The notes beneath the pieces are model-generated. The model saw only the letters and a list, made by a program, of their open reading frames with translations, was not told the DNA's origin and searched no databases. A stretch of 64,000 nucleotides of DNA from Rhodoferax sp. OV413 (GTDB lineage Bacteria; Pseudomonadota; Gammaproteobacteria; Burkholderiales; Burkholderiaceae_C), in NCBI RefSeq assembly GCF_900104385.1, contig NZ_FNJA01000004.1, positions 124,001 through 188,000 of the forward strand. The letters run 5' to 3'. Every line of letters starts with the position of its first letter. Position 1 is the stretch's first letter. The position numbers and the translations under genes were made by a program. Shown here one piece after another: positions 47,093 through 56,161 of the stretch.

Positions 47093-48078
47093 GTGCCGAG
47101 CAGCTCTGCAACTTCCTGCGCGACAGCCGCGGCTTCGCCCACAAGCGCGACATTAGCGACATCGTCACCGCGCTGGGTGCAGCCCTGCCCGGCGGCGGCG
47201 CGGCGCTGGCCCAGGCCGTGCCGCTGGGCGACGACTGCGCCGCCATCCCCGACGGCCACGGCGGCTACCTGCTGTTCGCCATCGAAGGCCTGGTGGAAGA
47301 CTTCATTGAGCGCATGCCCTGGTTTGCTGGCTACTGCAGCCTGATGGTAAATGTGAGCGACATCTACGCCATGGGCGGCCGCCCGACTGCGGTGGTGAAT
47401 GCGCTGTGGAGCCAGGGCATGGACCCGGCCGGTGCGATGCTGCAAGGCATGGCGCAGGCGTCAACGGCTTACGGCGTGCCCATCGTCGGCGGCCACAGCA
47501 ATAACCGCAGCGAGCGGCCACAGCTGGCCGTCGCCATACTCGGCCGCGCCAAGACCTTGCTGACCAGCTTCAACGCCCGTCCCGGCGACAAGCTGGTGAT
47601 GGCGGTAGACCTGCGCGGCGCCTTTGAGGAACCCTTCCCCTACTGGAACGCATCCACCCGCGCCCCTTCGGCCCGGCTGCGTGGCGACCTGGAACTGCTG
47701 CCACGCTTCGCCGAAGACGGCCTGTGCGATGCCGCCAAAGACATCAGCATGGCCGGTGCAGTCGGCACGGCGATGATGCTGCTCGAATGCTCGCAGGTCG
47801 GCGCTGTCATCGACGTCGATGCGATTCCACGCCCCGAAGGCGTACCACTGCAACGCTGGCTCACCGCCTTCCCCAGCTACGGCTTCGTGCTGAGCGTGCG
47901 GCCCGAGCATCTGGGCGAAGTAATGACGCGCTTTGCGGTGCGCGACATCGCCTGCGGCGTGGTTGGCGAAGTCACGACCCGCCGCCAGGTGCATCTGCGC
48001 CAAGGCGACAGCCAGGCCTTGCTGTGGGACTTCACTGAGGACGCCTTCATTTGCGAGGCTGCAGGAGTGCCGGCATGA
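47089..48078 (+). CDS. AIR synthase-like protein, sll0787/MSMEG_0567 C-terminal family
   Basis: 329 residues of PurM/ThiL-like ATP-binding fold, with DDCAAIPDG, VNVSDIYAMGGRPTAVVNAL and KDISMAGAVGT. Such proteins activate substrates as acyl- or iminophosphates. ATG 47089 overlaps the previous stop by 4 nt; the frame is open far upstream. Its fused partner elsewhere is the GNAT protein, so both probably act on one intermediate. Confidence 0.92.
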   Translation: MSAEQLCNFLRDSRGFAHKRDISDIVTALGAALPGGGAALAQAVPLGDDCAAIPDGHGGYLLFAIEGLVEDFIERMPWFAGYCSLMVNVSDIYAMGGRPTAVVNALWSQGMDPAGAMLQGMAQASTAYGVPIVGGHSNNRSERPQLAVAILGRAKTLLTSFNARPGDKLVMAVDLRGAFEEPFPYWNASTRAPSARLRGDLELLPRFAEDGLCDAAKDISMAGAVGTAMMLLECSQVGAVIDVDAIPRPEGVPLQRWLTAFPSYGFVLSVRPEHLGEVMTRFAVRDIACGVVGEVTTRRQVHLRQGDSQALLWDFTEDAFICEAAGVPA

Positions 48079-49226
48079 AAATCGGCCTGCTGACCCATTC
48101 GGTGAACCCGCGCGGCGGCGTGGTGCACACCATCGAGCTGGCGCATGCGCTGTTCGATGCCGGACACGATGTGACGGTGATGGCGCCCGCGACACCGGGC
48201 CAGCAGTTCTTCCGCCCGCTACGCTGCCACAGCGCGCTGGTGCCGGTGGCCGGCACACCGAGCGACATGGTGGAGATGGTCGGCAGCCGCATCACCGCGT
48301 ATGTAGACCATCTGACCCCGCTGCTGGAGCGCGCATCTTTCGACGTGCTGCACTGCCACGACGGCATAGGCGGCAATGCGCTGGCAACGCTGCAAGACCG
48401 CGGCCTGGTCAGCGGCTTTGTGCGCACCGTGCACCACCTGGACCACTTCACCCAGCCGCAGCTCATGGCCTGGCAGCAGCGCTCGGTAGTTCAGGCGCAG
48501 CAGGTGCTGTGCGTCAGCCGCTTGTGGCGCGATGTGCTGCAGCAGGACCATGGCATTGCCGCCATCGAAGTGCCGAACGGCGTCGATGCCGCGCGCTACA
48601 GCCCGACTCCGCAAGCTGCGGATGCCGCGCTAGCCCAACGCTTGGGCATACGCAGCAACGGCCAGGTATTGCTCTGCGTCGGTGGCGTGGAGGAACGCAA
48701 GAACACCGTTCGCGTGCTGCAGGCCTTCATCCAGCTGCGCGTGCAGATGCCGGATCTTCAGCTGGTCATCGCCGGCGGAGCCAGCTTGCTGGACCACAGC
48801 GGCTATGCCCGCACATTCCAAACCCTGCAGCAGGCCAGCGGCTACAGCCGCGACGTACTGCTGACCGGCCCGCTGGCCGACGCCGACATGCCGGGCCTGT
48901 TCCGCCTGGCCGATGTGGTCGCCATGCCCTCGCTCAGCGAAGGCTTCGGCCTGGTGGTTCTGGAGGCGCTGTGCAGCGGCGTGCCGGTGGTCGCATCGCA
49001 GATCGCACCGTTCACCGAATACCTCCGGACAGGCGACTGCAGCTGGGCCGACCCGCTGGATGCGGGCTCGATTGCCGATGCCATCCAGCAGACGCTGGCG
49101 CATACCGACCGCCAGCGCATAGCCGCATCCGCCGCCCGGCTGGCTGCCCACTTCAGCTGGCAACGCAGCGCTGCGCTACACGCCGAGATTTATTCAAAAA
49201 TGAGAGCAATAAGCCTATGCCCGTAA
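48075..49226 (+). CDS. Glycosyltransferase, MSMEG_0565 family
   Basis: 383 residues of GT-B (GT4) type. The donor site is seen in EGFGLVVLEALCSGVPVVAS (EX7E), and the acceptor half in VNPRGGVVHTIELAHALFD. ATG 48075 overlaps the previous stop by 4 nt. A sugar transfer within the Nit1C pathway suggests that a glycosylated small molecule is made or stored; the donor is unknown. Confidence 0.92.
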   Translation: MKIGLLTHSVNPRGGVVHTIELAHALFDAGHDVTVMAPATPGQQFFRPLRCHSALVPVAGTPSDMVEMVGSRITAYVDHLTPLLERASFDVLHCHDGIGGNALATLQDRGLVSGFVRTVHHLDHFTQPQLMAWQQRSVVQAQQVLCVSRLWRDVLQQDHGIAAIEVPNGVDAARYSPTPQAADAALAQRLGIRSNGQVLLCVGGVEERKNTVRVLQAFIQLRVQMPDLQLVIAGGASLLDHSGYARTFQTLQQASGYSRDVLLTGPLADADMPGLFRLADVVAMPSLSEGFGLVVLEALCSGVPVVASQIAPFTEYLRTGDCSWADPLDAGSIADAIQQTLAHTDRQRIAASAARLAAHFSWQRSAALHAEIYSKMRAISLCP

Positions 49227-49501
49227 TGCACTTCCACATCGTTTGGCCCGATCAAACGCAAACCCGCTGCTACTCCCCATCGCTGGTGGTGCAAGAGTAT
49301 CTGCAGGTCGGCCAGAGCTACCCGCTCAACGACTTTCTGGAGCGCAGCCGCGAGGCGCTGCACATCGCCTCGGAACGGGTGCGTGCCAAGTACGGCTTTG
49401 CCTGTTCACAGGCGATGGACCAACTGGCCGAGATCGAACATCTGGCAGCCCCCTTTCAAACCCAGGCCGACGCGCAAGTGCTGGTCACCACCTTCAGTTG
49501 A
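49217..49501 (+). CDS. Small Nit1C protein, MSMEG_0570 family
   Basis: 94 residues: MHFHIVWPDQTQTRCYSPSL, VVQEYLQVGQSYPLNDFLER and a C-terminal helical half. The start overlaps the glycosyltransferase by 10 nt. The family is confined to Nit1C clusters and has no known activity. A ThiS-like or carrier role has no support here. Confidence 0.88.
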   Translation: MPVMHFHIVWPDQTQTRCYSPSLVVQEYLQVGQSYPLNDFLERSREALHIASERVRAKYGFACSQAMDQLAEIEHLAAPFQTQADAQVLVTTFS

Positions 49502-49511
49502 ATAGAACACC

Positions 49512-50801
49512 ATGGCACACATTGACCCCCTCACCACCCACTACAGCGTTGCCGTCGTCGGCGGCGGCCAGGCCGGCCTGTCGCTTAGCTACTACCTGCA
49601 GCAGCGCGGCATTGACCATTTGGTGCTGGAAAAAAACAAACTCGTGCACAGCTGGCGCAGCCAGCGCTGGGACTCGTTCTGCCTGGTCACGCCCAACTGG
49701 CAGTGCAATCTGCCGGGCTGGAGCTATGCCGGCGACGATCCGCACGGCTTCATGGTCAAGGAAGAAATCAATGCCTGGCTTGAAGGCTTCGTCGCCCATG
49801 TAGATGCCCCCGCACTCGAAGGCGTGGTGGTGCACAAGGTGGCGCGCAGCAGCGACAGCAAGCCGTTCAGCCTCCAGACCAGCCAGGGCACATTCACGGC
49901 AGACCAGGTGGTGGTGGCTTCGGGCGGCTACCACAAGCCTATCGTGCCGCGCCTGGCCGAACGCCTGCCATCGCACATCACACAGATGCATTCGGCCGAG
50001 TACCGCAATCCGCAATCCTTGCCCGAGGGCGCGGTGCTGGTGGTCGGCTGCGGCCAATCGGGTTCGCAGATCGCCGAAGACCTGCACCTGGCCGGCCGCA
50101 AGGTGTTTGTGGCCACCGGTGACGCACCGCGCTGCGCCCGCTTTTACCGAGGCAAAGACGTGGTCGACTGGCTGGCCGATATGGACTACTACAACATGCC
50201 GGTGACCCAGCACCCGCTGCGCGAAGGTGTAAGAGACAACACCAACCACTACGTGACCGGCCGCGACGGCGGGCGTGACATCGACCTGCGCCGCTTCGCG
50301 CTGGAAGGCATGGAACTCTACGGCCTGCTGGCCGATTTACAAGGCGATGAGCTGCTTTTCAAACCGAACCTGCAAGCCAATCTGGACCATGCCGATGGCA
50401 TCTACAACGGCATCAACGCCAGCATCGATAAGTACATTGCCGCGCATGGCATAGACGCACCACCCGGTGGTCCGTATGTGCCGGTATGGCAGCCGGCCAC
50501 CGAGCGCAGCAGCCTGGACCTGGCCAGCTCCGGCATCACCAGCGTGGTCTGGTGCATAGGCTTTTCGCCCGACTTCGCCTGGGTCGACGCCCCGGTGTTC
50601 AACGGCCGCGGCGAGCCGGTGCATGTGCGCGGCGTGACCCAGCAGGCGGGGCTGTACTTTCTGGGCCTGCCCTGGCTGCATACCTGGGGTTCGGGCCGTT
50701 TCTCCGGCGTAGCCCGCGACGCGCTGTACCTGGCCGAGCAAATCGCGGCCCGTGCTGGCGCGGTGGACTGCGCGGAAGAGTCGGAGCTGCTGCTGTCGTG
50801 A
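49512..50801 (+). CDS. Flavin-dependent oxidoreductase, MSMEG_0569 family
   Basis: 429 residues. An FAD-binding GGGQAG (17-22) and an NAD(P)H site VGCGQSGSQI (about 174-183) give the layout of flavin monooxygenases. Middle and C-terminal parts carry CxGFSPDFAW-like signature elements. It would hydroxylate or oxidise a cluster intermediate with O2 and NADPH. It is the last gene of the core Nit1C set and overlaps the following gene by 4 nt (GTGA). Confidence 0.92.
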   Translation: MAHIDPLTTHYSVAVVGGGQAGLSLSYYLQQRGIDHLVLEKNKLVHSWRSQRWDSFCLVTPNWQCNLPGWSYAGDDPHGFMVKEEINAWLEGFVAHVDAPALEGVVVHKVARSSDSKPFSLQTSQGTFTADQVVVASGGYHKPIVPRLAERLPSHITQMHSAEYRNPQSLPEGAVLVVGCGQSGSQIAEDLHLAGRKVFVATGDAPRCARFYRGKDVVDWLADMDYYNMPVTQHPLREGVRDNTNHYVTGRDGGRDIDLRRFALEGMELYGLLADLQGDELLFKPNLQANLDHADGIYNGINASIDKYIAAHGIDAPPGGPYVPVWQPATERSSLDLASSGITSVVWCIGFSPDFAWVDAPVFNGRGEPVHVRGVTQQAGLYFLGLPWLHTWGSGRFSGVARDALYLAEQIAARAGAVDCAEESELLLS

Positions 50802-51649
50802 GCACGCATCTGCTGCCCACGCCGCTGGTCGGGCGCTACACCGCTGGCATGCCGCAGCTGTGCTGCAGCGGCCTGTCGGAAAACTGGCTGCTAAAGGAAT
50901 GCGGGCACCGGCACTGGCTGGCCATCGCCCACAGCCAAGGGCTGGCGCAACCAGAATTCCGCGACGCGCAGGGGCACAAAGTTTACGCAGCTTTCAGCCT
51001 GGTGCGCATCCAGCAGGCGCAGCTGGAGCGGGTGGAAGAACACGACACGTTCAGCATTTCCACGCAGTGCCAGCCTGCCGGCCGCACCCAGCATTACAGC
51101 CAGCACGCGGTGGAGCTGCACGGCCAGTGCATCGCGCGGGTGGAGATGCTGTCGGTGTTTGTGCGCCGTGCGCAAGCGGGCAGCAACCGCAGCATCGTGC
51201 GCGCCGTGATGGCCGGGCCGTCTGCTGTAACCCAGCCCGGGCTGGCCGCAGCCACCGAAGCCTTTGTGCAACGTGGACGCACGCGCCGCGCCGCAGCCCA
51301 TACGCCCGCAGCGGCAGACGCAGATACCAGCGTCTACACGCCCTGCCCTTACAACGATTTCAATGGCGCAGACCTGCTGTACTTCAGCAGCTTCCAGTCC
51401 ATGGTCGACCGCGCCGAATGGGCGGGCTTGCACAGCACCCGTCCGGCCCGGTTGCGAGAGCGCGAGCTGGTGTTCTACGGCAACCTGGATATCGGCGACT
51501 GCGTACACACGCAGCTGCAGCGGGATGCCGGACCCGAAGGCTTGTTGGCCCACCACAGCCTGCTACGGCGCGGCTCGGACGGCGTGTGCATTGCCGAGAT
51601 CTTCACCCGCAAACAGCCGGCCCAACAGAAGCTGGCACTGGCCGCCTAG
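50798..51649 (+). CDS. LnmK-like biosynthetic protein, Pnap_2097 family
   Basis: 283 residues from GTG 50798, which overlaps the previous stop by 4 nt; no other start fits. Two hot-dog-like halves are visible (LPTPLVGRYTAGMPQLCCSG at the start, CPYNDFNGADLLYFSSFQSM in the second half), as in the acyltransferase/decarboxylase LnmK of leinamycin biosynthesis. The Pnap_2097 branch is found with Nit1C in some betaproteobacteria. The role is unknown; acyl transfer on the product is likely. Confidence 0.82.
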   Translation: MSTHLLPTPLVGRYTAGMPQLCCSGLSENWLLKECGHRHWLAIAHSQGLAQPEFRDAQGHKVYAAFSLVRIQQAQLERVEEHDTFSISTQCQPAGRTQHYSQHAVELHGQCIARVEMLSVFVRRAQAGSNRSIVRAVMAGPSAVTQPGLAAATEAFVQRGRTRRAAAHTPAAADADTSVYTPCPYNDFNGADLLYFSSFQSMVDRAEWAGLHSTRPARLRERELVFYGNLDIGDCVHTQLQRDAGPEGLLAHHSLLRRGSDGVCIAEIFTRKQPAQQKLALAA

Positions 51650-52554
51650 CCCCGCGGATGGTGCTTGGCGTGCAGCGCATGCAGGCGCTCGCGCGCCACG
51701 TGGGTGTAAATGGTAGTGGTGGAAATATCCGCATGGCCCAGCAGCATCTGCACCGCGCGCAGATCGGCGCCGTGGTTCAGCAAATGGGTGGCGAATGCGT
51801 GGCGCAAGGTGTGCGGCGACAAGGCCACGTGGATGTCGGCCGCCAGCGCGTATTTGCGCACCAGCATCCAGAACATCACCCGCGACATGGCGCGCCCAGC
51901 CTTGTTGCCGCGCGAGGTGATGAACAGGTCGTCGGCCTGTTTGCCGTCCAGAATCTCCGGCCGGGCTTCCTGCATATAGCGCTCCAGCCACATGCCCGCC
52001 ACCTGGCCGAAAGGCACCAGCCGCTCCTTACTGCCCTTGCCCAGCACGCGCAGCACGCCGTCGTTCAGGCTCAGCTGAAAGGTCTTCAGCAGCACCAGCT
52101 CGCTGACGCGCAGGCCGCTGGCATACATCAGCTCCAGCATGGCGCGGTCGCGCAGGCCTAGCGGCGTGTCCACATCGGGCGCGGTCAGCAGGGCTTCGAC
52201 CTGCGGCTCGGTCAGGGTCTTGATGGCGCGCGGCGCCTGGCGGGCCGGCTGCAGCTTGAGGGTCGGGTCGGCCGCGACCAGCCGCTCGCGCAGCGCCCAG
52301 CGAAAGTAGCGTTTGAACACCGTCAAACGCCGGTTCGCCGAGGTGGCCTTGGTCTGCGCGTGGCGGGCCGCAAAATAGGCCTGCAGGTCTTGCTCGCGGG
52401 TATCCATCAGCGCACGCGGCTGGGCCTGCAGCCAGGTGGCCAGCAGGCTCAAGTCACGCCGGTAGGCCGCCAAGGTGTTCTTGGACAGGCCTTGCTCCAG
52501 CCACAGGGCGTCGATAAAGGCATCAATCAACGCACTATTGCGTTCGGTGCTCAA
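51646..52554 (-). CDS. xerD: Tyrosine recombinase XerD
   Basis: 302 residues, typical XerD size. The catalytic residues Arg ([11 protein letters not shown]), Lys ([10 protein letters not shown]), His-x2-Arg ([12 protein letters not shown]), His ([14 protein letters not shown]) and the terminal Tyr are all in place. With XerC it resolves chromosome dimers at dif. Translation starts at TTG 52554, overlapping the stop of the binding-protein gene by 4 nt; no ATG or GTG is available. It is convergent with the Nit1C operon, overlapping by 4 nt. No sign that it is a mobile-element integrase. Confidence 0.95.
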   Translation of the reverse strand: MSTERNSALIDAFIDALWLEQGLSKNTLAAYRRDLSLLATWLQAQPRALMDTREQDLQAYFAARHAQTKATSANRRLTVFKRYFRWALRERLVAADPTLKLQPARQAPRAIKTLTEPQVEALLTAPDVDTPLGLRDRAMLELMYASGLRVSELVLLKTFQLSLNDGVLRVLGKGSKERLVPFGQVAGMWLERYMQEARPEILDGKQADDLFITSRGNKAGRAMSRVMFWMLVRKYALAADIHVALSPHTLRHAFATHLLNHGADLRAVQMLLGHADISTTTIYTHVARERLHALHAKHHPRG

Positions 52555-53513
52555 TCCAGCGTCAACTTCGAGTCGGTTACCACCTTCTTGTACACCGCGT
52601 ACTCGGCCTGGATCTCGGCCGCGAACTGCTCGGGCGTGTTGGCCACGATGATGGAGCCGGTGTCTTCAATCCGCTTGCGCACGGCCGGGTCTTCCAGCGC
52701 CTTGCGTACGCCGGCGTTGATCTTGTCGACCACTTCGCGCGGCAGGCCCTTGGGGCCGTAAATGCCGTAGAAGGCCAGGCGGTTCACCGGCTCCAGGCCG
52801 ATTTCCTTGAAGGTCGGCACATTCGGCAGAATAGCCAGACGCTGCGGCGCCGCCACCACGATGGGCACCAGGCGGTTCGCCTGGATGAAGGGCAAGGCCG
52901 ATGGCAGGTTGTCCAGCATCATCGCCACCTGGCCAGCCACGGTGTCGTTCAGTGCGGGGCCGGCGCCACGGTAAGGAATGTGCGTCATGAAGGTGCCGGT
53001 CTTGCTCTTGAACAGCTCCATTTGCAAATGCTGGATGGTGCCGGTGCCCGACGAGGCAAACGAATATTTGCCCGGCGACTTCTTCAGCTCGGCGATGAAG
53101 CCTTTGTAGTCCTTGGCCGGGAAGCTCGGCGTCACCGCAATGATGTTGGGCGTGGCCGCGATGTTGATGATGGGGGTGAAATCGGTCAGCGGGTTGTACG
53201 GCGTCTTGGGGTTGATGGCCGGATTCGCGGCCACCGTGGACACCGTGGCAATGCCCAGCGAATAACCATCGGGCGCAGCCTTGGCGGTTTCGTTGGCGCC
53301 GATGATGCCTCCGCCACCGGCCTTGTTTTCCACAATCACCGGCTGGCCGATCGCCCGGCCCAGCGCGTCGGCAATGGTGCGGGCAATGATGTCGGTGGTG
53401 CCGCCCGGCGCAAACGGCACCTGCAGCTTGACAACTTTGTTGGGGTAGCCCTGCGCCAGGGCGGAGCCCGCGGCGGCGAGCAAGGCAGTAGCGAGAAGTG
53501 AGCGACGGAACAT
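52551..53513 (-). CDS. Bug/TctC-type tripartite tricarboxylate binding protein
   Basis: 320 residues with a signal peptide (about 1-20) and the family pattern [15 protein letters not shown] and [15 protein letters not shown]. It binds a carboxylate in the periplasm. No TctA/TctB permease genes are adjacent, so it is an orphan as is common in Burkholderiales. It lies upstream of xerD in the same transcription direction. Confidence 0.92.
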   Translation of the reverse strand: MFRRSLLATALLAAAGSALAQGYPNKVVKLQVPFAPGGTTDIIARTIADALGRAIGQPVIVENKAGGGGIIGANETAKAAPDGYSLGIATVSTVAANPAINPKTPYNPLTDFTPIINIAATPNIIAVTPSFPAKDYKGFIAELKKSPGKYSFASSGTGTIQHLQMELFKSKTGTFMTHIPYRGAGPALNDTVAGQVAMMLDNLPSALPFIQANRLVPIVVAAPQRLAILPNVPTFKEIGLEPVNRLAFYGIYGPKGLPREVVDKINAGVRKALEDPAVRKRIEDTGSIIVANTPEQFAAEIQAEYAVYKKVVTDSKLTLD

Positions 53514-53632
53514 GGTGTGCGCCTTGGAAAGTTCAGAAGGCCCATCGTAACCAAAACCGGGGTCGCTGCGGGTGTGGGGATTACATAGGGGTCTACCCGC
53601 AAACGACGCCGCTGCGCTGGTATTCTCAGCCG

Positions 53633-54538
53633 GTGAATTACGCCCAACTCCTCTTCCCCGACTTCTCTCTCATCCTGTGCGGCTACCTGGTCTGCCGCTA
53701 CACCGCCCTGAACCGCACCGTGTGGGAGCAGGTGGAAAGCCTGACCTATTATTTTCTGTTCCCGGTGCTGCTGTTCCAGTCCATCGTGCGCACCCCGCTG
53801 GACCTGCAAGCCGCCTCCAGCCTGATCGTGGCCGGCCTGGCCATGGGCATGCTGTCGATCGGCCTGTCCTACGCCCTGCCGTATCTGCCCTGGATCGGCC
53901 ACCGCATCAACCGGCGCGAGCATGCGGCGAACGCGCAGATCGCCTTTCGCTTCAACTCCTTCATCGCCCTGGCGCTGGCCGAGCGGCTGGCCGGCCCCCA
54001 GGGCCCGCAGCTGGTGGCGGTGCTGATCGGCGTCTGTGTGCCGCTGTTCAATGTGGCGGCGGTGTGGCCGATGGCGCGGCATGCGCAAAGCGGCTTTGCG
54101 GGGGCGCTGCTGCGCAACCCGCTGATCCTGGCCACCGCCTCCGGCCTGGCGGCGAATCTGCTGGGCTTTGCGATTCCGCAGTGGCTGGAGCCCACCACCA
54201 GCCGCATCGGCGCGGCCTCGATTGCGCTTGGCCTGATGGCCGCCGGCGCTGGCATGCAGTTTGGCCCCCTGGCGCGGGCCAAGGTGTTGGCGGTGAGCGT
54301 GCTGGGGATTCGGCATTTCATCTTGCCGCTGATCGCCCTGGGCTTGTCGTGGCTGATGGGCTTGTCGCCCCTGCACACCGTTGTGCTGCTGGCGTTCTCG
54401 GCCCTGCCCACCGCTTCCAGCTGCTATGTGCTGGCCGCCAAGATGGGCTACAACGGCGCGCTGACGGCCAGCCTGGTCAGCCTGTCGACCCTGCTGGCGA
54501 TTGCAAGCCTGCCGTTTGCGCTGGGCCTGGCACGCTAA
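53633..54538 (+). CDS. AEC family transporter
   Basis: 301 residues, about 10 membrane segments, of the auxin-efflux-carrier/malonate transporter family ([26 protein letters not shown]-terminal [19 protein letters not shown]). GTG 53633 is the preferred start since the fold begins there and the open frame to 53498 overlaps the divergent gene region. It may export or import a carboxylate; specificity unknown. Confidence 0.87.
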   Translation: MNYAQLLFPDFSLILCGYLVCRYTALNRTVWEQVESLTYYFLFPVLLFQSIVRTPLDLQAASSLIVAGLAMGMLSIGLSYALPYLPWIGHRINRREHAANAQIAFRFNSFIALALAERLAGPQGPQLVAVLIGVCVPLFNVAAVWPMARHAQSGFAGALLRNPLILATASGLAANLLGFAIPQWLEPTTSRIGAASIALGLMAAGAGMQFGPLARAKVLAVSVLGIRHFILPLIALGLSWLMGLSPLHTVVLLAFSALPTASSCYVLAAKMGYNGALTASLVSLSTLLAIASLPFALGLAR

Positions 54539-54598
54539 TTTGCTATTTAATCAATAGCTGCCAGCGCACATGAAATATGCGCTGGCAGCCTAAAAGGC
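54539..54598. repeat. Interspersed repeat copy 10
   Basis: Complete copy: GCTATTTAATCAATAGC followed by a 12-bp perfect stem GCTGCCAGCGCA/TGCGCTGGCAGC (54557-54589). It fills the gap between convergent AEC and queG genes. Confidence 0.8.
54557..54589. terminator. Bidirectional hairpin between AEC and queG
   Basis: 12-bp perfect stem with a 9-nt loop, 18 bp after the AEC stop and 10 bp after the queG stop. A short TAAAA follows on the plus strand. Likely bidirectional terminator; U-tract weak. Confidence 0.45.
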
Positions 54599-55681
54599 TT
54601 AAATCCCCAAGGCCCAGGCCACGTGCTCGCGGACCAGCGCGCTCGGGTCCTCGGCCCGCTGCTGCAGGGCCAGGCGGATATCTGCATCTTCTCCGGCCCG
54701 CAGCGCATTGCCCATCGCCACCGCCACATTGCGCAGCCAGCGCTCGTGCCCAATGCGGCGTATCGGCCCGCCTTCGGTGTAGCGCAGAAACTCGTCTTCG
54801 GTCCAGCTGAACAAGGTACCCAGCTGCTGGCCGCTGAGTCCGCGGCGCTCGTCGAAGTCGGGCAAGGCGCTGCGCTGGGCGAACTTGTTCCAGGGGCAGG
54901 CCAGCTGGCAGTCGTCGCAACCATAGATGCGGTTGGCGATCAGCGGGCGGAACTCCAGCGGTATCGGCCCCGCATGCTCGATGGTCAGGTAGGAGATGCA
55001 GCGGCGGGCGTCCAGCCGCTGCGGGGCGATGATGGCCTGGGTCGGGCACACATCGATGCAGGCGCTGCAGCTGCCGCAGTGGCCGCTGGTCGGCGCCGTG
55101 GGCGGCAAGGCACGGTCCACGTAGATCTCGCCCAAGAAGAACATGGAGCCGGCCTCGCGGTTCAGCACCAGGGTGTGTTTGCCGCGCCAGCCCTGGCCGC
55201 TGCGAGCGGCAAGCTCGGCCTCCAGCACCGGGGCCGAGTCGGTGAACACCCGGTAGCCCAGCGGCCCCAGCTCGGTGGCGATGCGGTCGCTGAGCTTTTG
55301 CAGCCGCGCGCGCAACACCTTGTGGTAGTCGCGGCCCCGGGCGTAGACCGACACAATGCCCTCTTGGGGACGGCTTAAACGGTCAGATTCCAGCGCCTGC
55401 CAGCCCTCCGGGGTGCTGCGCGGCAGATAATCCATGCGGGCGGTGATGACGCTGACGGTGCCCGGCACCAGCTCTGCCGGTCGGGCGCGTTTCAGGCCGT
55501 GGCTTTCCATATAGGCCATGCTGCCATGGAACCCTTGGGCCAGCCAGGCAGTCAGACCCGCCTCGGCGGAGCTTAAATCCACCGGGGCCACGCCAATTTG
55601 GGAAAATCCGAGTTCGCGCGCCCACCCCTGTATCCGAGACACCTGTTGGAGACCTTCGTTCTGAGCACCGTTCCACACCAT
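54599..55681 (-). CDS. queG: Epoxyqueuosine reductase QueG
   Basis: 360 residues. Two [4Fe-4S] binding sets are visible (CGSCSACIDVCP and CDDCQLACPWN), with a corrinoid-binding N-terminal domain. The enzyme performs the last step of queuosine tRNA modification. The frame is open to 56101 but ATG 55681 fits the family length. It is divergent from tsaE with overlapping 5' regions. Confidence 0.93.
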   Translation of the reverse strand: MVWNGAQNEGLQQVSRIQGWARELGFSQIGVAPVDLSSAEAGLTAWLAQGFHGSMAYMESHGLKRARPAELVPGTVSVITARMDYLPRSTPEGWQALESDRLSRPQEGIVSVYARGRDYHKVLRARLQKLSDRIATELGPLGYRVFTDSAPVLEAELAARSGQGWRGKHTLVLNREAGSMFFLGEIYVDRALPPTAPTSGHCGSCSACIDVCPTQAIIAPQRLDARRCISYLTIEHAGPIPLEFRPLIANRIYGCDDCQLACPWNKFAQRSALPDFDERRGLSGQQLGTLFSWTEDEFLRYTEGGPIRRIGHERWLRNVAVAMGNALRAGEDADIRLALQQRAEDPSALVREHVAWALGI

Positions 55682-56161
55682 CTGCCGATTGTAGAAACCC
55701 ACCTCGACCTGCTGTGGGCGGACGAGGCCGGCACCACGGCCTTCGCGGACAAGCTGGCCGCCCAGCCCGACATCCGGCATGCCTTCATCGCCCTGCACGG
55801 CGACCTGGGCGCGGGCAAGACCACGCTGGTGCGGCACCTGCTGCGCGCCCTGGGCGTGCAAGGCCGCATCAAGAGCCCGACCTATGCCGTGGTGGAGCCG
55901 TATGAGCTGCCCGCATTGAACATCTGGCATTTCGACTTCTACCGTTTTAGCGACCCGCGCGAATGGGAGGACGCGGGCTTTCGCGACATCTTCGCCAGCC
56001 CCGGCCTGAAGCTGGCCGAATGGCCCACCAACGCCGGCGCCCTGCTGCCTACGCCCGACCTTTCGATTACCCTGAACACCATGCACGACGAATCCCGCCA
56101 AGCCACCCTGCTCGCATCCACCGCCGTAGGCCAGCGCCTGCTGACCGGGCTGGCCACATGA
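55598..56161 (+). CDS. tsaE: tRNA threonylcarbamoyladenosine biosynthesis ATPase TsaE
   Basis: 187 residues from ATG 55598. The Walker A reads GDLGAGKTTLV and the middle HFDFYRFSDPREWEDAGF is typical of TsaE (YjeE), needed with TsaB/D for t6A. The first 30 residues are not conserved-looking and lie antisense to queG; TTG 55646 is another possible start. It starts the operon with amiC, overlapping it by 4 nt, a common gene order in betaproteobacteria. Confidence 0.9.
   Translation: MGKSEFARPPLYPRHLLETFVLSTVPHHLPIVETHLDLLWADEAGTTAFADKLAAQPDIRHAFIALHGDLGAGKTTLVRHLLRALGVQGRIKSPTYAVVEPYELPALNIWHFDFYRFSDPREWEDAGFRDIFASPGLKLAEWPTNAGALLPTPDLSITLNTMHDESRQATLLASTAVGQRLLTGLAT

Noticed and set aside
51646-52554. 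Integrase of a mobile element
   Set aside because: Length, motifs and lack of tRNA, attachment repeats or transfer genes point to housekeeping XerD.
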